From Planctomycetales bacterium (GTDB lineage Bacteria; Planctomycetota; Planctomycetia; Pirellulales; Lacipirellulaceae), in NCBI GenBank assembly GCA_020427155.1, contig JAGQOW010000015.1:1-58741 (forward strand): DNA of 58,741 bases, written 5' to 3'. Of the stretch, positions 19,647 to 28,684 are shown in pieces. A model generated the notes under the pieces. That model made no database searches, was not told the origin of the DNA, and saw nothing but the letters and a program-made list of their open reading frames with translations. A program made the position numbers and the translations under genes. The first letter of the stretch is position 1, and each line of letters starts with the position of its first letter.

Positions 19647-20486
19647 ATGCTTGAGACATTCAGGCTGCCGCGTTTTTGCCGATTGGGTATTTCCATCGGC
19701 ACATTGATTTGCGTGGCAGGATCGATGGTTGGAAGTGCACTTGCCTGGGATGTATCGGTTTATATCGATCGACTGGAAGATTATTTCTACGTCGATTTGT
19801 TTTCTGGCTCACACACTTGGACCACGGTTGAAGAGGGACTTCGGGCTGATTCGGGTACCGGCAATTCGCTGCCGAACAATAACATCACGCAGGCCTGGGA
19901 TGGCACCATGTGGCCCAGCGATGTGATGAGTGACTCGGAGACGGGGGTCGGAGTTTCTGCCGATGCTGTGATTGAGCATTACGATGGTTTGACGGACGAG
20001 TACTGGGACTATGCCGAGGCAATAGTTTTTGGCGATATCCCCTCGGACCAATCTTACGGGGCGGCCTGGTTTTACGATTTTGATCTGACGCTTGATCCAG
20101 GGGCGACGGCCAATGTGTTTCTGGACTCTGGTGGCGCCTATGGATATATCGCCTCGGAGGCCGGCGATGATGGTATCGCCTTTGCGAGCGTCCGGATTTA
20201 TTCGATTGATTTCGATGTAGACACCTTGGGCGGAGTAAACAATCCTTACGACATCGATTCGCTGTTCTTGTCAGCCCCTCCTGCCGGAGGACTCGCCGAA
20301 AGTCCTTTTGGACTTTCGCATGAGTTTGAGAATCTCGGAGGCTCGCCGGTAACCTACCATTTGCGGCTGCAGGGTAGCGTTACGGTGTTTGAGCCGGCCG
20401 TTGTGCCTGAGCCTGCTACCCTAGTGCTGGCCGGTCTGGCAAGTGGCGCGGCTCTGACTGGACGTCGTCGCAGAAAAGGTGCATAG
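19647..20486 (+). CDS. PEP-CTERM secreted protein, about 279 aa
   Basis: GGAGGG at 19632-19637 sits almost on top of the first ATG (19638) but at good distance from the in-frame ATG at 19647, so I prefer the second (MLETFRLPRF). A signal peptide follows (LGISIGTLICVAGSMVGSALA). The body is Asp/Tyr/Trp-rich and beta-like (DVSVYIDRLEDYFYVDLF, SADAVIEHYDGLTDEYWDYAEA). The C-terminus VVPEPATLVLAGLASGAAL followed by RRRRK is a textbook PEP-CTERM tail. The function of the body is unknown. It is followed by a strong terminator and probably forms its own transcript. Confidence 0.88.
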   Translation: MLETFRLPRFCRLGISIGTLICVAGSMVGSALAWDVSVYIDRLEDYFYVDLFSGSHTWTTVEEGLRADSGTGNSLPNNNITQAWDGTMWPSDVMSDSETGVGVSADAVIEHYDGLTDEYWDYAEAIVFGDIPSDQSYGAAWFYDFDLTLDPGATANVFLDSGGAYGYIASEAGDDGIAFASVRIYSIDFDVDTLGGVNNPYDIDSLFLSAPPAGGLAESPFGLSHEFENLGGSPVTYHLRLQGSVTVFEPAVVPEPATLVLAGLASGAALTGRRRRKGA

Positions 20487-20518
20487 AGTCGCCTTCAACT
20501 GATGTGGTTTTTAACAGA

Positions 20519-20545
20519 CGAGAGCCGCTAGCGGCTCTCGTTTTT
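20519..20545 (+). terminator. Rho-independent terminator
   Basis: A perfect 22-nt palindrome (20519-20540, arms CGAGAGCCGC and GCGGCTCTCG) is followed by TTTTT. It lies 33 bp after the stop of the PEP-CTERM gene on the plus strand. Confidence 0.9.
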
Positions 20546-20626
20546 CATTGCGCTATCGCAGTGAACGCAGGGCGGAGCAGCAATCGTCTGGAGTGAGAGG
20601 ATAATTGATGCGCAAGTTGCGCATAC

Positions 20627-21025
20627 TCAAACATCGTCGCCCTTTGAACAGGGCTCGCCCGCAGCTAACGCAAAGACTCCAGGTGTTCGCAGGCCCAGTC
20701 CGATCCAGAGGACAACGCCGAAAATGATGGGCATAAAAAAGGGATCGCCGACGCGCACGTGGGTTGCGGTTGCGCCGCCGAGATAGGCTGTCAGTAGAAT
20801 GGCTCCGCAGAAACTAGTCCTTGGGATGAGATAGAGGATCGCGATGACGATTTCCAGTATGCCGATCTTTTTGATCAGCGGAATCGAATAGCCGATGTGC
20901 TCGAACATTTCAGCTTTTCCTTCCCAGTCGGAGAATTTGCCTGCAGCGCTGGGCCCTACCAAGAAGACGGCAACGATTCCGCTGATGATCCAGCCGGCAA
21001 TGAGTTTTTTCTTTGAGTTCTTCAT
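20627..21025 (-). CDS. DoxX-like membrane protein
   Basis: 132 aa with four predicted membrane segments (residues about 8-27, 50-70, 75-92 and 98-120). The pattern GKFSDWEGKAEMFEHIGY and KIGILEIVIAILYLIPRTSFCGAILLTAYLGGATATHVRVGDP matches the DoxX_2/DoxX-like family. These small inner-membrane proteins are widespread, and their physiological role is mostly unknown; some are linked to redox or electron transfer. It sits on the minus strand about 70 bp downstream of the next gene, which is on the same strand, so the two may be co-transcribed. The C-terminus ends with EPCSKGDDV. Confidence 0.85.
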   Translation of the reverse strand: MKNSKKKLIAGWIISGIVAVFLVGPSAAGKFSDWEGKAEMFEHIGYSIPLIKKIGILEIVIAILYLIPRTSFCGAILLTAYLGGATATHVRVGDPFFMPIIFGVVLWIGLGLRTPGVFALAAGEPCSKGDDV

Positions 21026-21093
21026 TGAATCTTTCCCGTGGGGCAGAAGAAAACGCTCGCCAGCTTAGTGGCGATGGAAGGTACGCGACGTGT

Positions 21094-21714
21094 TCAATCG
21101 CTCAGCTGGAGGATACGGAAGTTGTCGAAGCGGATCCAGTGCCTGGCATTGGGAGGGCCGTCGTAGCATTGGAGGCTGATCTGGTCTTCGCCGGGCGGCG
21201 GGAGTTCGCCGGTTGCGGCGGTTATGAATTCGCCTTGCAGGTCTTCTCTGAATTGGGCAGTCCATTGACTGCCTTGCACGAGCAGGCGGAGTTGAACCGT
21301 CTTGCTGGGGGCAGGCACGTGGCCGGGAATGATCCACTGAGCGCCGTCGATATTCTCGTGAACAAGTTTGAAGACAGGCTTTTGCCGGTAGTACCAGGTG
21401 ATGCCGCCCTGCTCGTATTGCTGAATGGGAGGAGAGGCGAAGGTGACGGTCACTTCGACGGCATAGTGTGACTGCGAGCGGTCGGGGGCGGTTCTCACGA
21501 GCGCGTTCTTGACCGAGTCGGCCTTGCCGGTCTGAACGAGGATTTCCAGCGCGCCGTCGGCGATTCGCCAAGAAGTGGGTTCTTCTCGCAACCAGGTCCA
21601 GCCCTCGCCCAGTTTTTCGTCGAAGGAGTCTTCGAAGAGCACTCGCGGTTCGGCAGCCAAGGTCTGGCTGGCAACTAGCGTCAAGACAAAAAGCGTTCTG
21701 AGGATGCCTGGCAT
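21094..21714 (-). CDS. Secreted concanavalin A-like protein
   Basis: 206 aa with a signal peptide (ILRTLFVLTLVASQTLA). The mature part starts LFEDSFDEKLGEGWTWLREEPTSWRI, then YEQGGITWYYRQKPVFKLVHE and RLLVQGSQWTAQF, and closes with HWIRFDNFRIL. This layout matches DUF1349/GH43 C2-type concanavalin A-like jelly rolls, which are found alone or attached to glycoside hydrolases and bind or act on glycans. No catalytic residues can be assigned. It is divergent from the plus-strand toroid gene that starts at 21867. Confidence 0.75.
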   Translation of the reverse strand: MPGILRTLFVLTLVASQTLAAEPRVLFEDSFDEKLGEGWTWLREEPTSWRIADGALEILVQTGKADSVKNALVRTAPDRSQSHYAVEVTVTFASPPIQQYEQGGITWYYRQKPVFKLVHENIDGAQWIIPGHVPAPSKTVQLRLLVQGSQWTAQFREDLQGEFITAATGELPPPGEDQISLQCYDGPPNARHWIRFDNFRILQLSD

Positions 21715-21866
21715 GACTGTATGTTCCTTTGTGGCTTGCAGCCACTGATTGTAGCATGATCGGAGGGGGATGTGAGGGCGTCATCCTGCGATCGAAGGAG
21801 CGACCGGCGAGTGGTTTTCCAGACGAGCGATCGCTGACTTGCGAAATGCAGTACACTGTGAAGATC

Positions 21867-23474
21867 ATGAATCGAGCACTCCTATTATTTTTGGCATGTG
21901 GTTGGGCTGCCAATTTGGTAGTGGCTGGCGAAGGCGCTGCATCGAATTGTTTCGAACAAGCAACGATGAATGCAGCCCAGGCGCAGTCGGCGTTGACCGC
22001 TTGTCAGCGATATGTGCATGGCTGGCTGCGCCACGCCGACCCTGAGACAGGGCTGATTCCGCGGAACTTGGAAAGCGACCGTGACTATTGGAACGGCAAA
22101 GATGCAGCCGCAGATAACTATCCTTTTATGGTGCTTACCGCCTGGCTGACTGAGCGGCCATTGTTTGATGGGCGGATGCGCGAGATGCTGGCGACCGAGA
22201 CGCGTTTGACGAGTCGGTTGGACAATTTGGTTGACGCCTATTCGTTTACCAAACGAAGCTGGCACTACGACGAGCCGGAATTAGATCGAATGATCTTCGA
22301 GAGCAGCGAGTACTCGAAGGACGGCCTGATGCCGTTGACGGAATGGCTGGGCCCGTCGGCCTGGTCTGATCGAATGATGGGCATGATCGACTCGATCTGG
22401 AAACACGCGAGAGTACAGACGGCAAACGGTTTGATTCCGTCGGACAACGTCGAGGTGAACGGCGAGATGATGCAGGTCACCAGCCGTGTGTACTGGATGA
22501 CCGGGGAGCGGCGCTACCTCGAAGAGGCGTGTCGGTTGGCCGACTACTTCCTGCTTGGCGACAAGCACCCGACGCGCGACGCCCGAGAACTGAAGTTGCG
22601 AGATCATGGTTGTGAGTTGATCTCAGGATTGACCGAAGTCTACGTTGCCTGCCGATTTGCCTGGACTGAGAAGGCGGCGGCGTATCGAGAACCGCTGCAC
22701 GCGTTGCTCGACCGCGTGCTGGAGGTCGGTGTCAACGAACATGGCTTGATGTTTAACCGGGTGAATCCGCGGACCGGCGAAGTGCTCGACTCGGGGCTGA
22801 GCGACAGTTGGGGTTACAACTACAACGGCTTTTATGCTGTGTATTTGGTGGATGGAGAGGAGAAGTACCGACAAGCCGTACTGCGCGCGATGGGGTCGTT
22901 GCCAGAACATTATCTGCAATATCGCTGGGAAGGTTCGAGTGCTGACGGCATCGCCGATGCTGTCGAAGGGGCGATCAATTTGTTTAACCGTGAACCGGTG
23001 CCGGGAGTAGCCGGCTGGATTGACCATAATCTTGAGCGGATGCTGAAGATTCAGCGTCCAGACGGGGTGGTTGAAGGTTGGCACGGCGACGGGAATTTTG
23101 CCCGCACGGCAATCATGTATGCCTTGTGGAATCAACAGGGGGTGACAATTCAGCCTTGGCGGGCGGACGTCCGATTGGGGGCGGTGCCGTCGGAGGAAGG
23201 AATCTGCTTGTCGCTGGCAGCAGACAAGCCTTGGAGAGGCAGGCTTGCTTTCGACGTGCCCCGACATAGAAAGTATACGAATCTGCCGCTCGATTACCCT
23301 CGCATCAATCAATTTCCCGAGTGGTTCGTGGTAGACGAGGAAGCGAGATATGAGGTCCGGGTGGGCGACGGTCATGTGGAAATGCTGACGGGCATGGAAC
23401 TTTCGCAAGGTTGGTCCATTGAATTGAAGAATTCTCAGCCTGTGCAAATCAGCGTGCTGAAGATAGCGGACTAG
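21867..23474 (+). CDS. Secreted six-hairpin glycosidase-like protein
   Basis: About 535 aa from the ATG at 21867, which directly precedes a signal peptide (RALLLFLACGWAANLVVAGEG). The body is helical with aromatic and acidic clusters typical of an alpha/alpha toroid: RDYWNGKDAAADNYPFMV, MIDSIWKHARVQTANGLIPSDN, SDSWGYNYNGFYAVYLVDG and SADGIADAVEGAINLFN. The C-terminal 100 residues are beta-rich. This resembles six-hairpin glycosidase-like proteins such as unsaturated glucuronyl hydrolases, but I cannot assign a GH family. It precedes the GH-A-like gene on the same strand by about 100 bp, so both may act on one extracellular glycan. Confidence 0.7.
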   Translation: MNRALLLFLACGWAANLVVAGEGAASNCFEQATMNAAQAQSALTACQRYVHGWLRHADPETGLIPRNLESDRDYWNGKDAAADNYPFMVLTAWLTERPLFDGRMREMLATETRLTSRLDNLVDAYSFTKRSWHYDEPELDRMIFESSEYSKDGLMPLTEWLGPSAWSDRMMGMIDSIWKHARVQTANGLIPSDNVEVNGEMMQVTSRVYWMTGERRYLEEACRLADYFLLGDKHPTRDARELKLRDHGCELISGLTEVYVACRFAWTEKAAAYREPLHALLDRVLEVGVNEHGLMFNRVNPRTGEVLDSGLSDSWGYNYNGFYAVYLVDGEEKYRQAVLRAMGSLPEHYLQYRWEGSSADGIADAVEGAINLFNREPVPGVAGWIDHNLERMLKIQRPDGVVEGWHGDGNFARTAIMYALWNQQGVTIQPWRADVRLGAVPSEEGICLSLAADKPWRGRLAFDVPRHRKYTNLPLDYPRINQFPEWFVVDEEARYEVRVGDGHVEMLTGMELSQGWSIELKNSQPVQISVLKIAD

Positions 23475-23571
23475 CGGTAAGCTGCTGCAGTTTCACGGCG
23501 AGTAGCACGGCATCTACCGTTAATCAAGACTGTAATTTGTATCCCCCGAAATTTGTTTGGGAGGCATCACT

Positions 23572-25569
23572 TTGAAGGTTCGAGATGGGAGATCGCTCGC
23601 TATTCTGGTTCTGTGCGCCTGGGCGATGCGTGCGGTGTCGGCGGGAGAACCGGTGGATAACTGGCGAGCTCTACAGATCATTGCTCGGCAGGTTCCACAG
23701 GAGGGTGTTGTTGCAGTCAATGTGTTTCTTGAAAACGAGATAGTTTCGGTTTCAGTTGCTGGAGTGGAAGGTGCGACGGGTTGGCTTGCCACGGACGAGC
23801 GTGGTGCTGACGTAGCGCGAGGAACTGTCGAGGAAAGCGATCAGGGTAGGGTCGAGATCGGGAACCTGGGCATTGGTTGGTATCGAGTTACCTGGTTGGA
23901 TGAGGAAGGCGCGTCGGTTGGTTGGACTACGGCTGCGGTTTTGGCGCGGCTGGCTGCGCCGGTTCCGCAGGATTCCCCCATTTGCGTCGATAGTGCGACG
24001 GCGTGGTTTGCACGCGACGACGAAGCGAAACAGCTGCAGTTTGCCCAACTGGCGTCGCTGGCGGGGGTGAATTGGGTTCGAGATCGCATCAGCTGGCGAG
24101 ATATCCAACCGACGCCTGATCGATTTATCAATGAGACGACCTACGACAGCGCGGCGGCGATTCAGGCCCGCTACGGACTGAAGATACTGCAGGTACACCA
24201 TGACACGCCCCAATGGGCTGAGACCGGTGGCGGCGGGACAGGCCGATTTCCTGGTGATTTGCGGGCTGCATACAGTTTTGGCAAGGCGATGAGCGCGCGG
24301 TTTGCCGGCAAGGTGCTGGCCTGGGAGCCGTGGAACGAGGCGAATGTGGCGACTTTTGGCGGCCATACGATGGACGAGATTTGCTCGCTTCAGAAGGCGG
24401 CTTACTTGGGAATCAAGGCGGGGAACCCAGAGGTGACTGTTTGCTGGAACGTGACCACCGGCGTGCCCACGGCCCGGCAAACCGAGTGTGTTTTGGAAAA
24501 CGAAACGTGGCCCTACTTTGATACCTACAACGTGCATACCTACGATTGGCCGGATGCCTATGAACTGCTTTGGGGGCCAGTGCGCGAGGCTGCCTGTGGC
24601 AAACCGATTTGGGTGACAGAGAGCGATCGGGGCATTGCGAGCGAAAGTGATTCGCCGACGCGTGATTTGTCGCCAGCAAATGCGATATTGAAAGCCCAGT
24701 TCATCGCCCAATCGTACGCCAGCAGCCTGCATGCGGGAGCGAATCGGCATTTCCATTTTATCCTGGGACAATACGGTGAGAGGGATATCCAGTTTGGACT
24801 GCTGCGTCACGACTTGACGCCGAGGCCCAGTTATGTGGCGCTTGCCGCGGTGGGACGGATGTTGGCGGGCGCGCACTGTTTGGGCCGATACCTGGTCGAA
24901 GGACAGCCTGATGTGCATCTGATTGCATTCCGCGGGCAACCCAACGGAGCGCCCCGCGACGTATTGGTTGCCTGGGTAGAGCGCCCGGGAGACTGGCCGG
25001 TTCGCGGCAAGGGCGAGACACAGTGGCCGCTTCCCAAGTCATTGCGAGTGGAGGAGTGTTACGACTACTTGGGACGCATGCAGGGCAAGGGATCGCCGGC
25101 TGGGTTGTCTTCGGCGCCGATCTTTGCGGCGCTGCCGCTGGGGGAATGCGATCAGCTTGCGCTTCAAACTCCACGCAAAGCAAACGTTCGCGAGGGAAGC
25201 GCAGCGCCGATCGTCCTCCAGTGTTTGCTACCCAAGGAACAGCGACTGCAAGACACTTCGATTCGCTGGGCCGGGCAATTCGAGCATGCGGTGCCGCTGG
25301 AGACTGAGACCGAGGTGCCGATCTTTGCTTACAACTTTTCGGATCGTGAAGTCGCTGGACAGATTTTGCTGGAAGGATTTCCTGCCAATTGTGAGGTGAG
25401 TCTCGACCGCTGGGAGGTTCGCCTGCCCCCGATGGGGAGGCAGTTGATTCCCTTCCATGTAAAACTGACCAAACAGGCCGTTGAGGGCAACGGTTGGATC
25501 AAGCTCCGCGGCGAGTTTGGAGATGCCGGCAGACCGGTATTGGCTTTTCGGCTCGTGGCCGAGCAGTGA
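23572..25569 (+). CDS. Secreted clan GH-A-type glycoside hydrolase (GH39-like)
   Basis: The start is placed at the TTG at 23572, because GGGAGG lies 8 nt upstream and the signal peptide (SLAILVLCAWAMRAVSA) follows; about 665 aa. An N-terminal beta domain (residues about 25-130) precedes a TIM barrel. Key motifs are VNWVRDRISWRDIQPTPDRF, WEPWNEAN (acid/base Glu of clan GH-A) and WVTESD (candidate nucleophile Glu after a beta strand). C-terminal beta domains follow. The clan hydrolyses beta-glycosides with retention of configuration; the substrate is unknown. It probably works with the toroid protein encoded just upstream. Confidence 0.82.
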   Translation: MKVRDGRSLAILVLCAWAMRAVSAGEPVDNWRALQIIARQVPQEGVVAVNVFLENEIVSVSVAGVEGATGWLATDERGADVARGTVEESDQGRVEIGNLGIGWYRVTWLDEEGASVGWTTAAVLARLAAPVPQDSPICVDSATAWFARDDEAKQLQFAQLASLAGVNWVRDRISWRDIQPTPDRFINETTYDSAAAIQARYGLKILQVHHDTPQWAETGGGGTGRFPGDLRAAYSFGKAMSARFAGKVLAWEPWNEANVATFGGHTMDEICSLQKAAYLGIKAGNPEVTVCWNVTTGVPTARQTECVLENETWPYFDTYNVHTYDWPDAYELLWGPVREAACGKPIWVTESDRGIASESDSPTRDLSPANAILKAQFIAQSYASSLHAGANRHFHFILGQYGERDIQFGLLRHDLTPRPSYVALAAVGRMLAGAHCLGRYLVEGQPDVHLIAFRGQPNGAPRDVLVAWVERPGDWPVRGKGETQWPLPKSLRVEECYDYLGRMQGKGSPAGLSSAPIFAALPLGECDQLALQTPRKANVREGSAAPIVLQCLLPKEQRLQDTSIRWAGQFEHAVPLETETEVPIFAYNFSDREVAGQILLEGFPANCEVSLDRWEVRLPPMGRQLIPFHVKLTKQAVEGNGWIKLRGEFGDAGRPVLAFRLVAEQ

Positions 25570-25615
25570 GCCGGGCTAGTCAGTTTTTGCCTGGCGAGCT
25601 ATGCAGCATTGCGAG

Positions 25616-27610
25616 CTACAGTACGTGCTTGTCTCGGTCCCAGCGGACGAAGCCTTCGATCGCCTCGTATTCGGCCAGACCAAGATTGTCGTAGAGTTCG
25701 GCAGTTTCGCGATTGCGGTCTTCAGCTCGTTTCCAGAATTCGCGTGCATCGGCGCCAGGGAACAAGGCGCGGTCTTTTTGGGACTCGTGCTTGAAGATGG
25801 CGATCCGCTTGCGATCGACTTCGGAAGGGCTGAGTGGGACAGCCATCTCGATTTCTTCGGGACCCCACTCCTGCCAGGCGCCGCGATAGAGCCAGACTTC
25901 GCAGTCCTTGTGCCAATCGCTCGCTTCGCAGCGGTCGAAAGCTTTGAGTACCGCGGTGAGACACGTGCGGTGAGTGCCATGCGGGTCGGAGAGGTCGCCG
26001 GCGGCGTAGATTTGATGTGGCCGGATTTCGTTCAGCAGATCGATAGTGATCTGGATATCTTCGTCGGAGATGGGCTTTTTCTTGACTCGACCCGTCTCGT
26101 AGAACGGCAGGTCCATAAAGTGGAGCCGTTCTTTCGGTACGTTGCAACAACGGCATCCGGCGCGGGCTTCGCCACGACGGATCAGGCCTTTGATGGTTTG
26201 TATTTCGGGGCTGTCGATCTGTCCGGCTAGCTTGTCTTTGAGATACTGTTCGACATGCGCTTCCAGTTCGGCGGTTCGCTCGGGGCCAACGCCGAAGTGT
26301 TGGTTGAACTCGGAGACAAATTCGGTAAAGCGAATCACGTCGTCGTCGAAGACGGCGATATTGCCCGAGGTTTGGTAGGCGACGTGGACCTCGTGCTGCT
26401 GATCGACGAGACGAATCAGCGTGCCGCCCATCGAGATGACGTCGTCGTCGGGATGAGGAGAGAAGATGATGACGCGTTTGGGAAAGACATCGCTATTGGC
26501 ACGGGTGCGGTCGCCCGGTTGTCGCGCATGGGCCGGCTTGCCGCCGGGCCAGCCGACGATCGTTCCTTGGAGATGCCGAAAGACTGCCAGATTGATGTCG
26601 TAGGCAGGGCCGCGGTCGGCCAAAAGGTCCTGCAGTCCGTCTTCGTTGTAGTCGGCGTCGGTCAGCTTGAGGATCGGCTTGTCGACGCGTCGGGCGAGCC
26701 AAATCACGGCCTTTCGAACCGTGGTTTCGTCCCACTCGGTGGGCCCCAGCAGCCAGGGCGATTCGCAGCGCGTGAGGTCGGCGGCAGCCGCGGTGTCGAG
26801 CACGACCTGGGCCTGAGGATGGTCTTGCAAGAAACTGGCGGCGATGGCGGAGTTGATTTCGCCTTCAACGGCTCGCTTGACAATGGGTGCTTTATGCTCG
26901 CCAAAGGCCAGCATAAAAACTTTGCGAGCTTCGAGAATCGTACCGACGCCCATTGTGATGGCACGTCGGGGCACGTGTTCCTGGCCGAAGAAATCGCTAG
27001 CGGCGTCAATTCGCGTGACGCGATCGAGCGTAATCAGTCGGGTACGGCTGGATACGGAGGAGCCGGGTTCGTTGAATCCGACATGCCCCGAGCGGCCGAC
27101 GCCCAGGAGTTGAATATCGATGCCGCCTACCTTCTTGATTTCGTCTTCGTACCATTTGCAGTAATCAGCCACCTGTTCGATCGGCAAAGTGCCGTCGGGT
27201 ACATAGGTTTGCTCGGTGGGGATGTCGACCAGATCGAACAGGTGCTCGCGCATGAAGCGGACGTAGCTTTGCAGCTCGTGAGGCTGCATGGGGAAGTACT
27301 CGTCCAGGTTGAACGTAAAGACGTTCGCGAACGAGAGTTGTTCTTCCTGGTGAAGGCGGACGAGTTCGTCGTAGATGCCAACCGGCGTGCTGCCTGTGGC
27401 CAGCCCGAGGACGCAGGGTTTGCCGTCAGCTGCTCGCTGGCGGATACATTCGGCGATTTGATGTGCGACGGCCTGGCAAGCGTTGTCGGCGTGGGGGTAG
27501 ATGCTGACGGGGATCTTCTCCCTCGAGGGGCTCGTGAGGTCGTCGAGCGGAGGGACAGGCATGGTGGCACTATGGGAGCAGGGAGACTGGTCGGAAGGGA
27601 CAGGTTTCAT
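25616..27610 (-). CDS. nagB: NagB-PIG-L fusion (glucosamine-6-P deaminase plus deacetylase-like)
   Basis: 664 aa with two domains. Residues about 35-290 are NagB-like: LGLATGSTPVGIYDEL, FNLDEYFPM, and LLGVGRSGHVGFNEPGS, the active-site region for converting glucosamine-6-phosphate to fructose-6-phosphate and ammonia. Residues about 385-660 are a PIG-L/LmbE-type zinc-dependent N-deacetylase: FSPHPDDDVISMGG as the metal motif and DPHGTHRTC as the distal His. Such fusions are known in Bacteroidetes and planctomycetes and may couple deacetylation with deamination. ATG codons at 27610 and 27562 are both possible starts. It is last in a minus-strand operon, 30 bp after the oxidoreductase. A 664-aa antisense frame is a shadow. 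Confidence 0.93.
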   Translation of the reverse strand: MKPVPSDQSPCSHSATMPVPPLDDLTSPSREKIPVSIYPHADNACQAVAHQIAECIRQRAADGKPCVLGLATGSTPVGIYDELVRLHQEEQLSFANVFTFNLDEYFPMQPHELQSYVRFMREHLFDLVDIPTEQTYVPDGTLPIEQVADYCKWYEDEIKKVGGIDIQLLGVGRSGHVGFNEPGSSVSSRTRLITLDRVTRIDAASDFFGQEHVPRRAITMGVGTILEARKVFMLAFGEHKAPIVKRAVEGEINSAIAASFLQDHPQAQVVLDTAAAADLTRCESPWLLGPTEWDETTVRKAVIWLARRVDKPILKLTDADYNEDGLQDLLADRGPAYDINLAVFRHLQGTIVGWPGGKPAHARQPGDRTRANSDVFPKRVIIFSPHPDDDVISMGGTLIRLVDQQHEVHVAYQTSGNIAVFDDDVIRFTEFVSEFNQHFGVGPERTAELEAHVEQYLKDKLAGQIDSPEIQTIKGLIRRGEARAGCRCCNVPKERLHFMDLPFYETGRVKKKPISDEDIQITIDLLNEIRPHQIYAAGDLSDPHGTHRTCLTAVLKAFDRCEASDWHKDCEVWLYRGAWQEWGPEEIEMAVPLSPSEVDRKRIAIFKHESQKDRALFPGADAREFWKRAEDRNRETAELYDNLGLAEYEAIEGFVRWDRDKHVL

Positions 27611-27640
27611 CGGGTAACAGGTTGCCTCTCGGATCGAACG

Positions 27641-28684
27641 CTAGATTTTAACAATACGGCCTCGGCCGAGGCTTTGGCTCTGCTTATGGCAGAGGAGAAT
27701 CGCGTCGCGGGCAAGATCCGAATTGAGGATCGTGCTCTCACGTTGCTGGCGAATGCAGCCGACAACTTCCTGGATTTCGGCAGCAAACGAGTTCATGGGA
27801 TCGCCATCGCCGAGCTTGGCCGGTTTGGCTTTGCCTTTGTCGTCGAACAAAGTAGGCGGACAGAGGTACTTGGCCTCGTCGCCCATGACGGCAAACTCGA
27901 ATGCGAGAGTGGCTTTTTCCAAGTGAATCTCAAAACCATGAGTGAACGAACGACCTTGCTGGGCAATAGTACCACTGGCGGCGGTTACGGTGTAGTTCGG
28001 TTTGTCGTAGCAGAAGAGCGTATTCCAATACTCGGCCAGATCAGCGCGTTGGCGGCCATGGGTGATGACGGCCGAGGGCATGCCAAACAGCAGGCGGATG
28101 AAATGGGCATCGTGGACATGCAAGTCGAGCATCGGACCGCCGGTATGCTCAGCCGACCAGAAATGGGGCAGCCAGGCAGGGTCGGAGATTACCCGCTTGA
28201 AGGAACCGCCCAGGAGTTTCCCATGCTTGCCGCTCTGGACCGTTTTTAGCGCCCAGGCATATTCAGGAAAGAACGGCAGGACGTGGCCGATGAAGAGTTG
28301 CTTACCGGTGCTTTGGGAGGTGCGGACCATCCGCACGCAATCGGAGGCGTTGAGCGCCATTGGTTTTTCGCAGAAGACGTGCTTGCCGGCGCGCATCGCC
28401 CGGCAAGCCATATCGGCGTGCAGCGAGGGGGGCAAGGTGATGTCGACCATGTCGATACCGGGATCGGCCAGCATGTCGTCGAGTGAGGTGTAAGTGCTGA
28501 TGCCGCTGAGGCCCATCTGCTTGCCGGCGGGGCCGAAATTGCCCTTAATGTCTCGCCAGTCGCCGGTAAGCCTTTTCTTGTTCGTTTCGCAGATGGCGAC
28601 AACCTTTGCACCGCGCAGTTTTTCGTAGGAGAGGTAATGCACCATCCCCATGAATCCCAGTCCTGCAATGCCTACGCGAATCAT
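27641..28684 (-). CDS. Gfo/Idh/MocA family oxidoreductase
   Basis: 347 aa, cytoplasmic, without a signal. The N-terminus RVGIAGLGFMGMVHYLSY is the Rossmann dinucleotide-binding loop (GxGxxG), and HVFCEKPMALNASDC is the family EKP motif that binds nicotinamide and carries the active-site Lys. The C-terminal alpha/beta domain has DLHVHDAHFIRLLFG. These enzymes oxidise or reduce sugars, inositols or their derivatives with NAD(P). The first codon overlaps the end of the MFS transporter gene by 4 bases (28681-28684), so translation is coupled. Together with the NagB-like partner this suggests oxidation of an amino sugar, but the substrate is not visible. Confidence 0.93.
   Translation of the reverse strand: MIRVGIAGLGFMGMVHYLSYEKLRGAKVVAICETNKKRLTGDWRDIKGNFGPAGKQMGLSGISTYTSLDDMLADPGIDMVDITLPPSLHADMACRAMRAGKHVFCEKPMALNASDCVRMVRTSQSTGKQLFIGHVLPFFPEYAWALKTVQSGKHGKLLGGSFKRVISDPAWLPHFWSAEHTGGPMLDLHVHDAHFIRLLFGMPSAVITHGRQRADLAEYWNTLFCYDKPNYTVTAASGTIAQQGRSFTHGFEIHLEKATLAFEFAVMGDEAKYLCPPTLFDDKGKAKPAKLGDGDPMNSFAAEIQEVVGCIRQQRESTILNSDLARDAILLCHKQSQSLGRGRIVKI

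Noticed and set aside
23752..24939. 395-aa minus-strand open frame opposite the GH-A-like gene
   Set aside because: Composition is typical of an antisense shadow, and the plus frame has catalytic motifs.
26255..28249. 664-aa plus-strand open frame
   Set aside because: It is antisense to the NagB-PIG-L and oxidoreductase genes, which have clear family motifs. The frame is open only because of codon usage in those genes.
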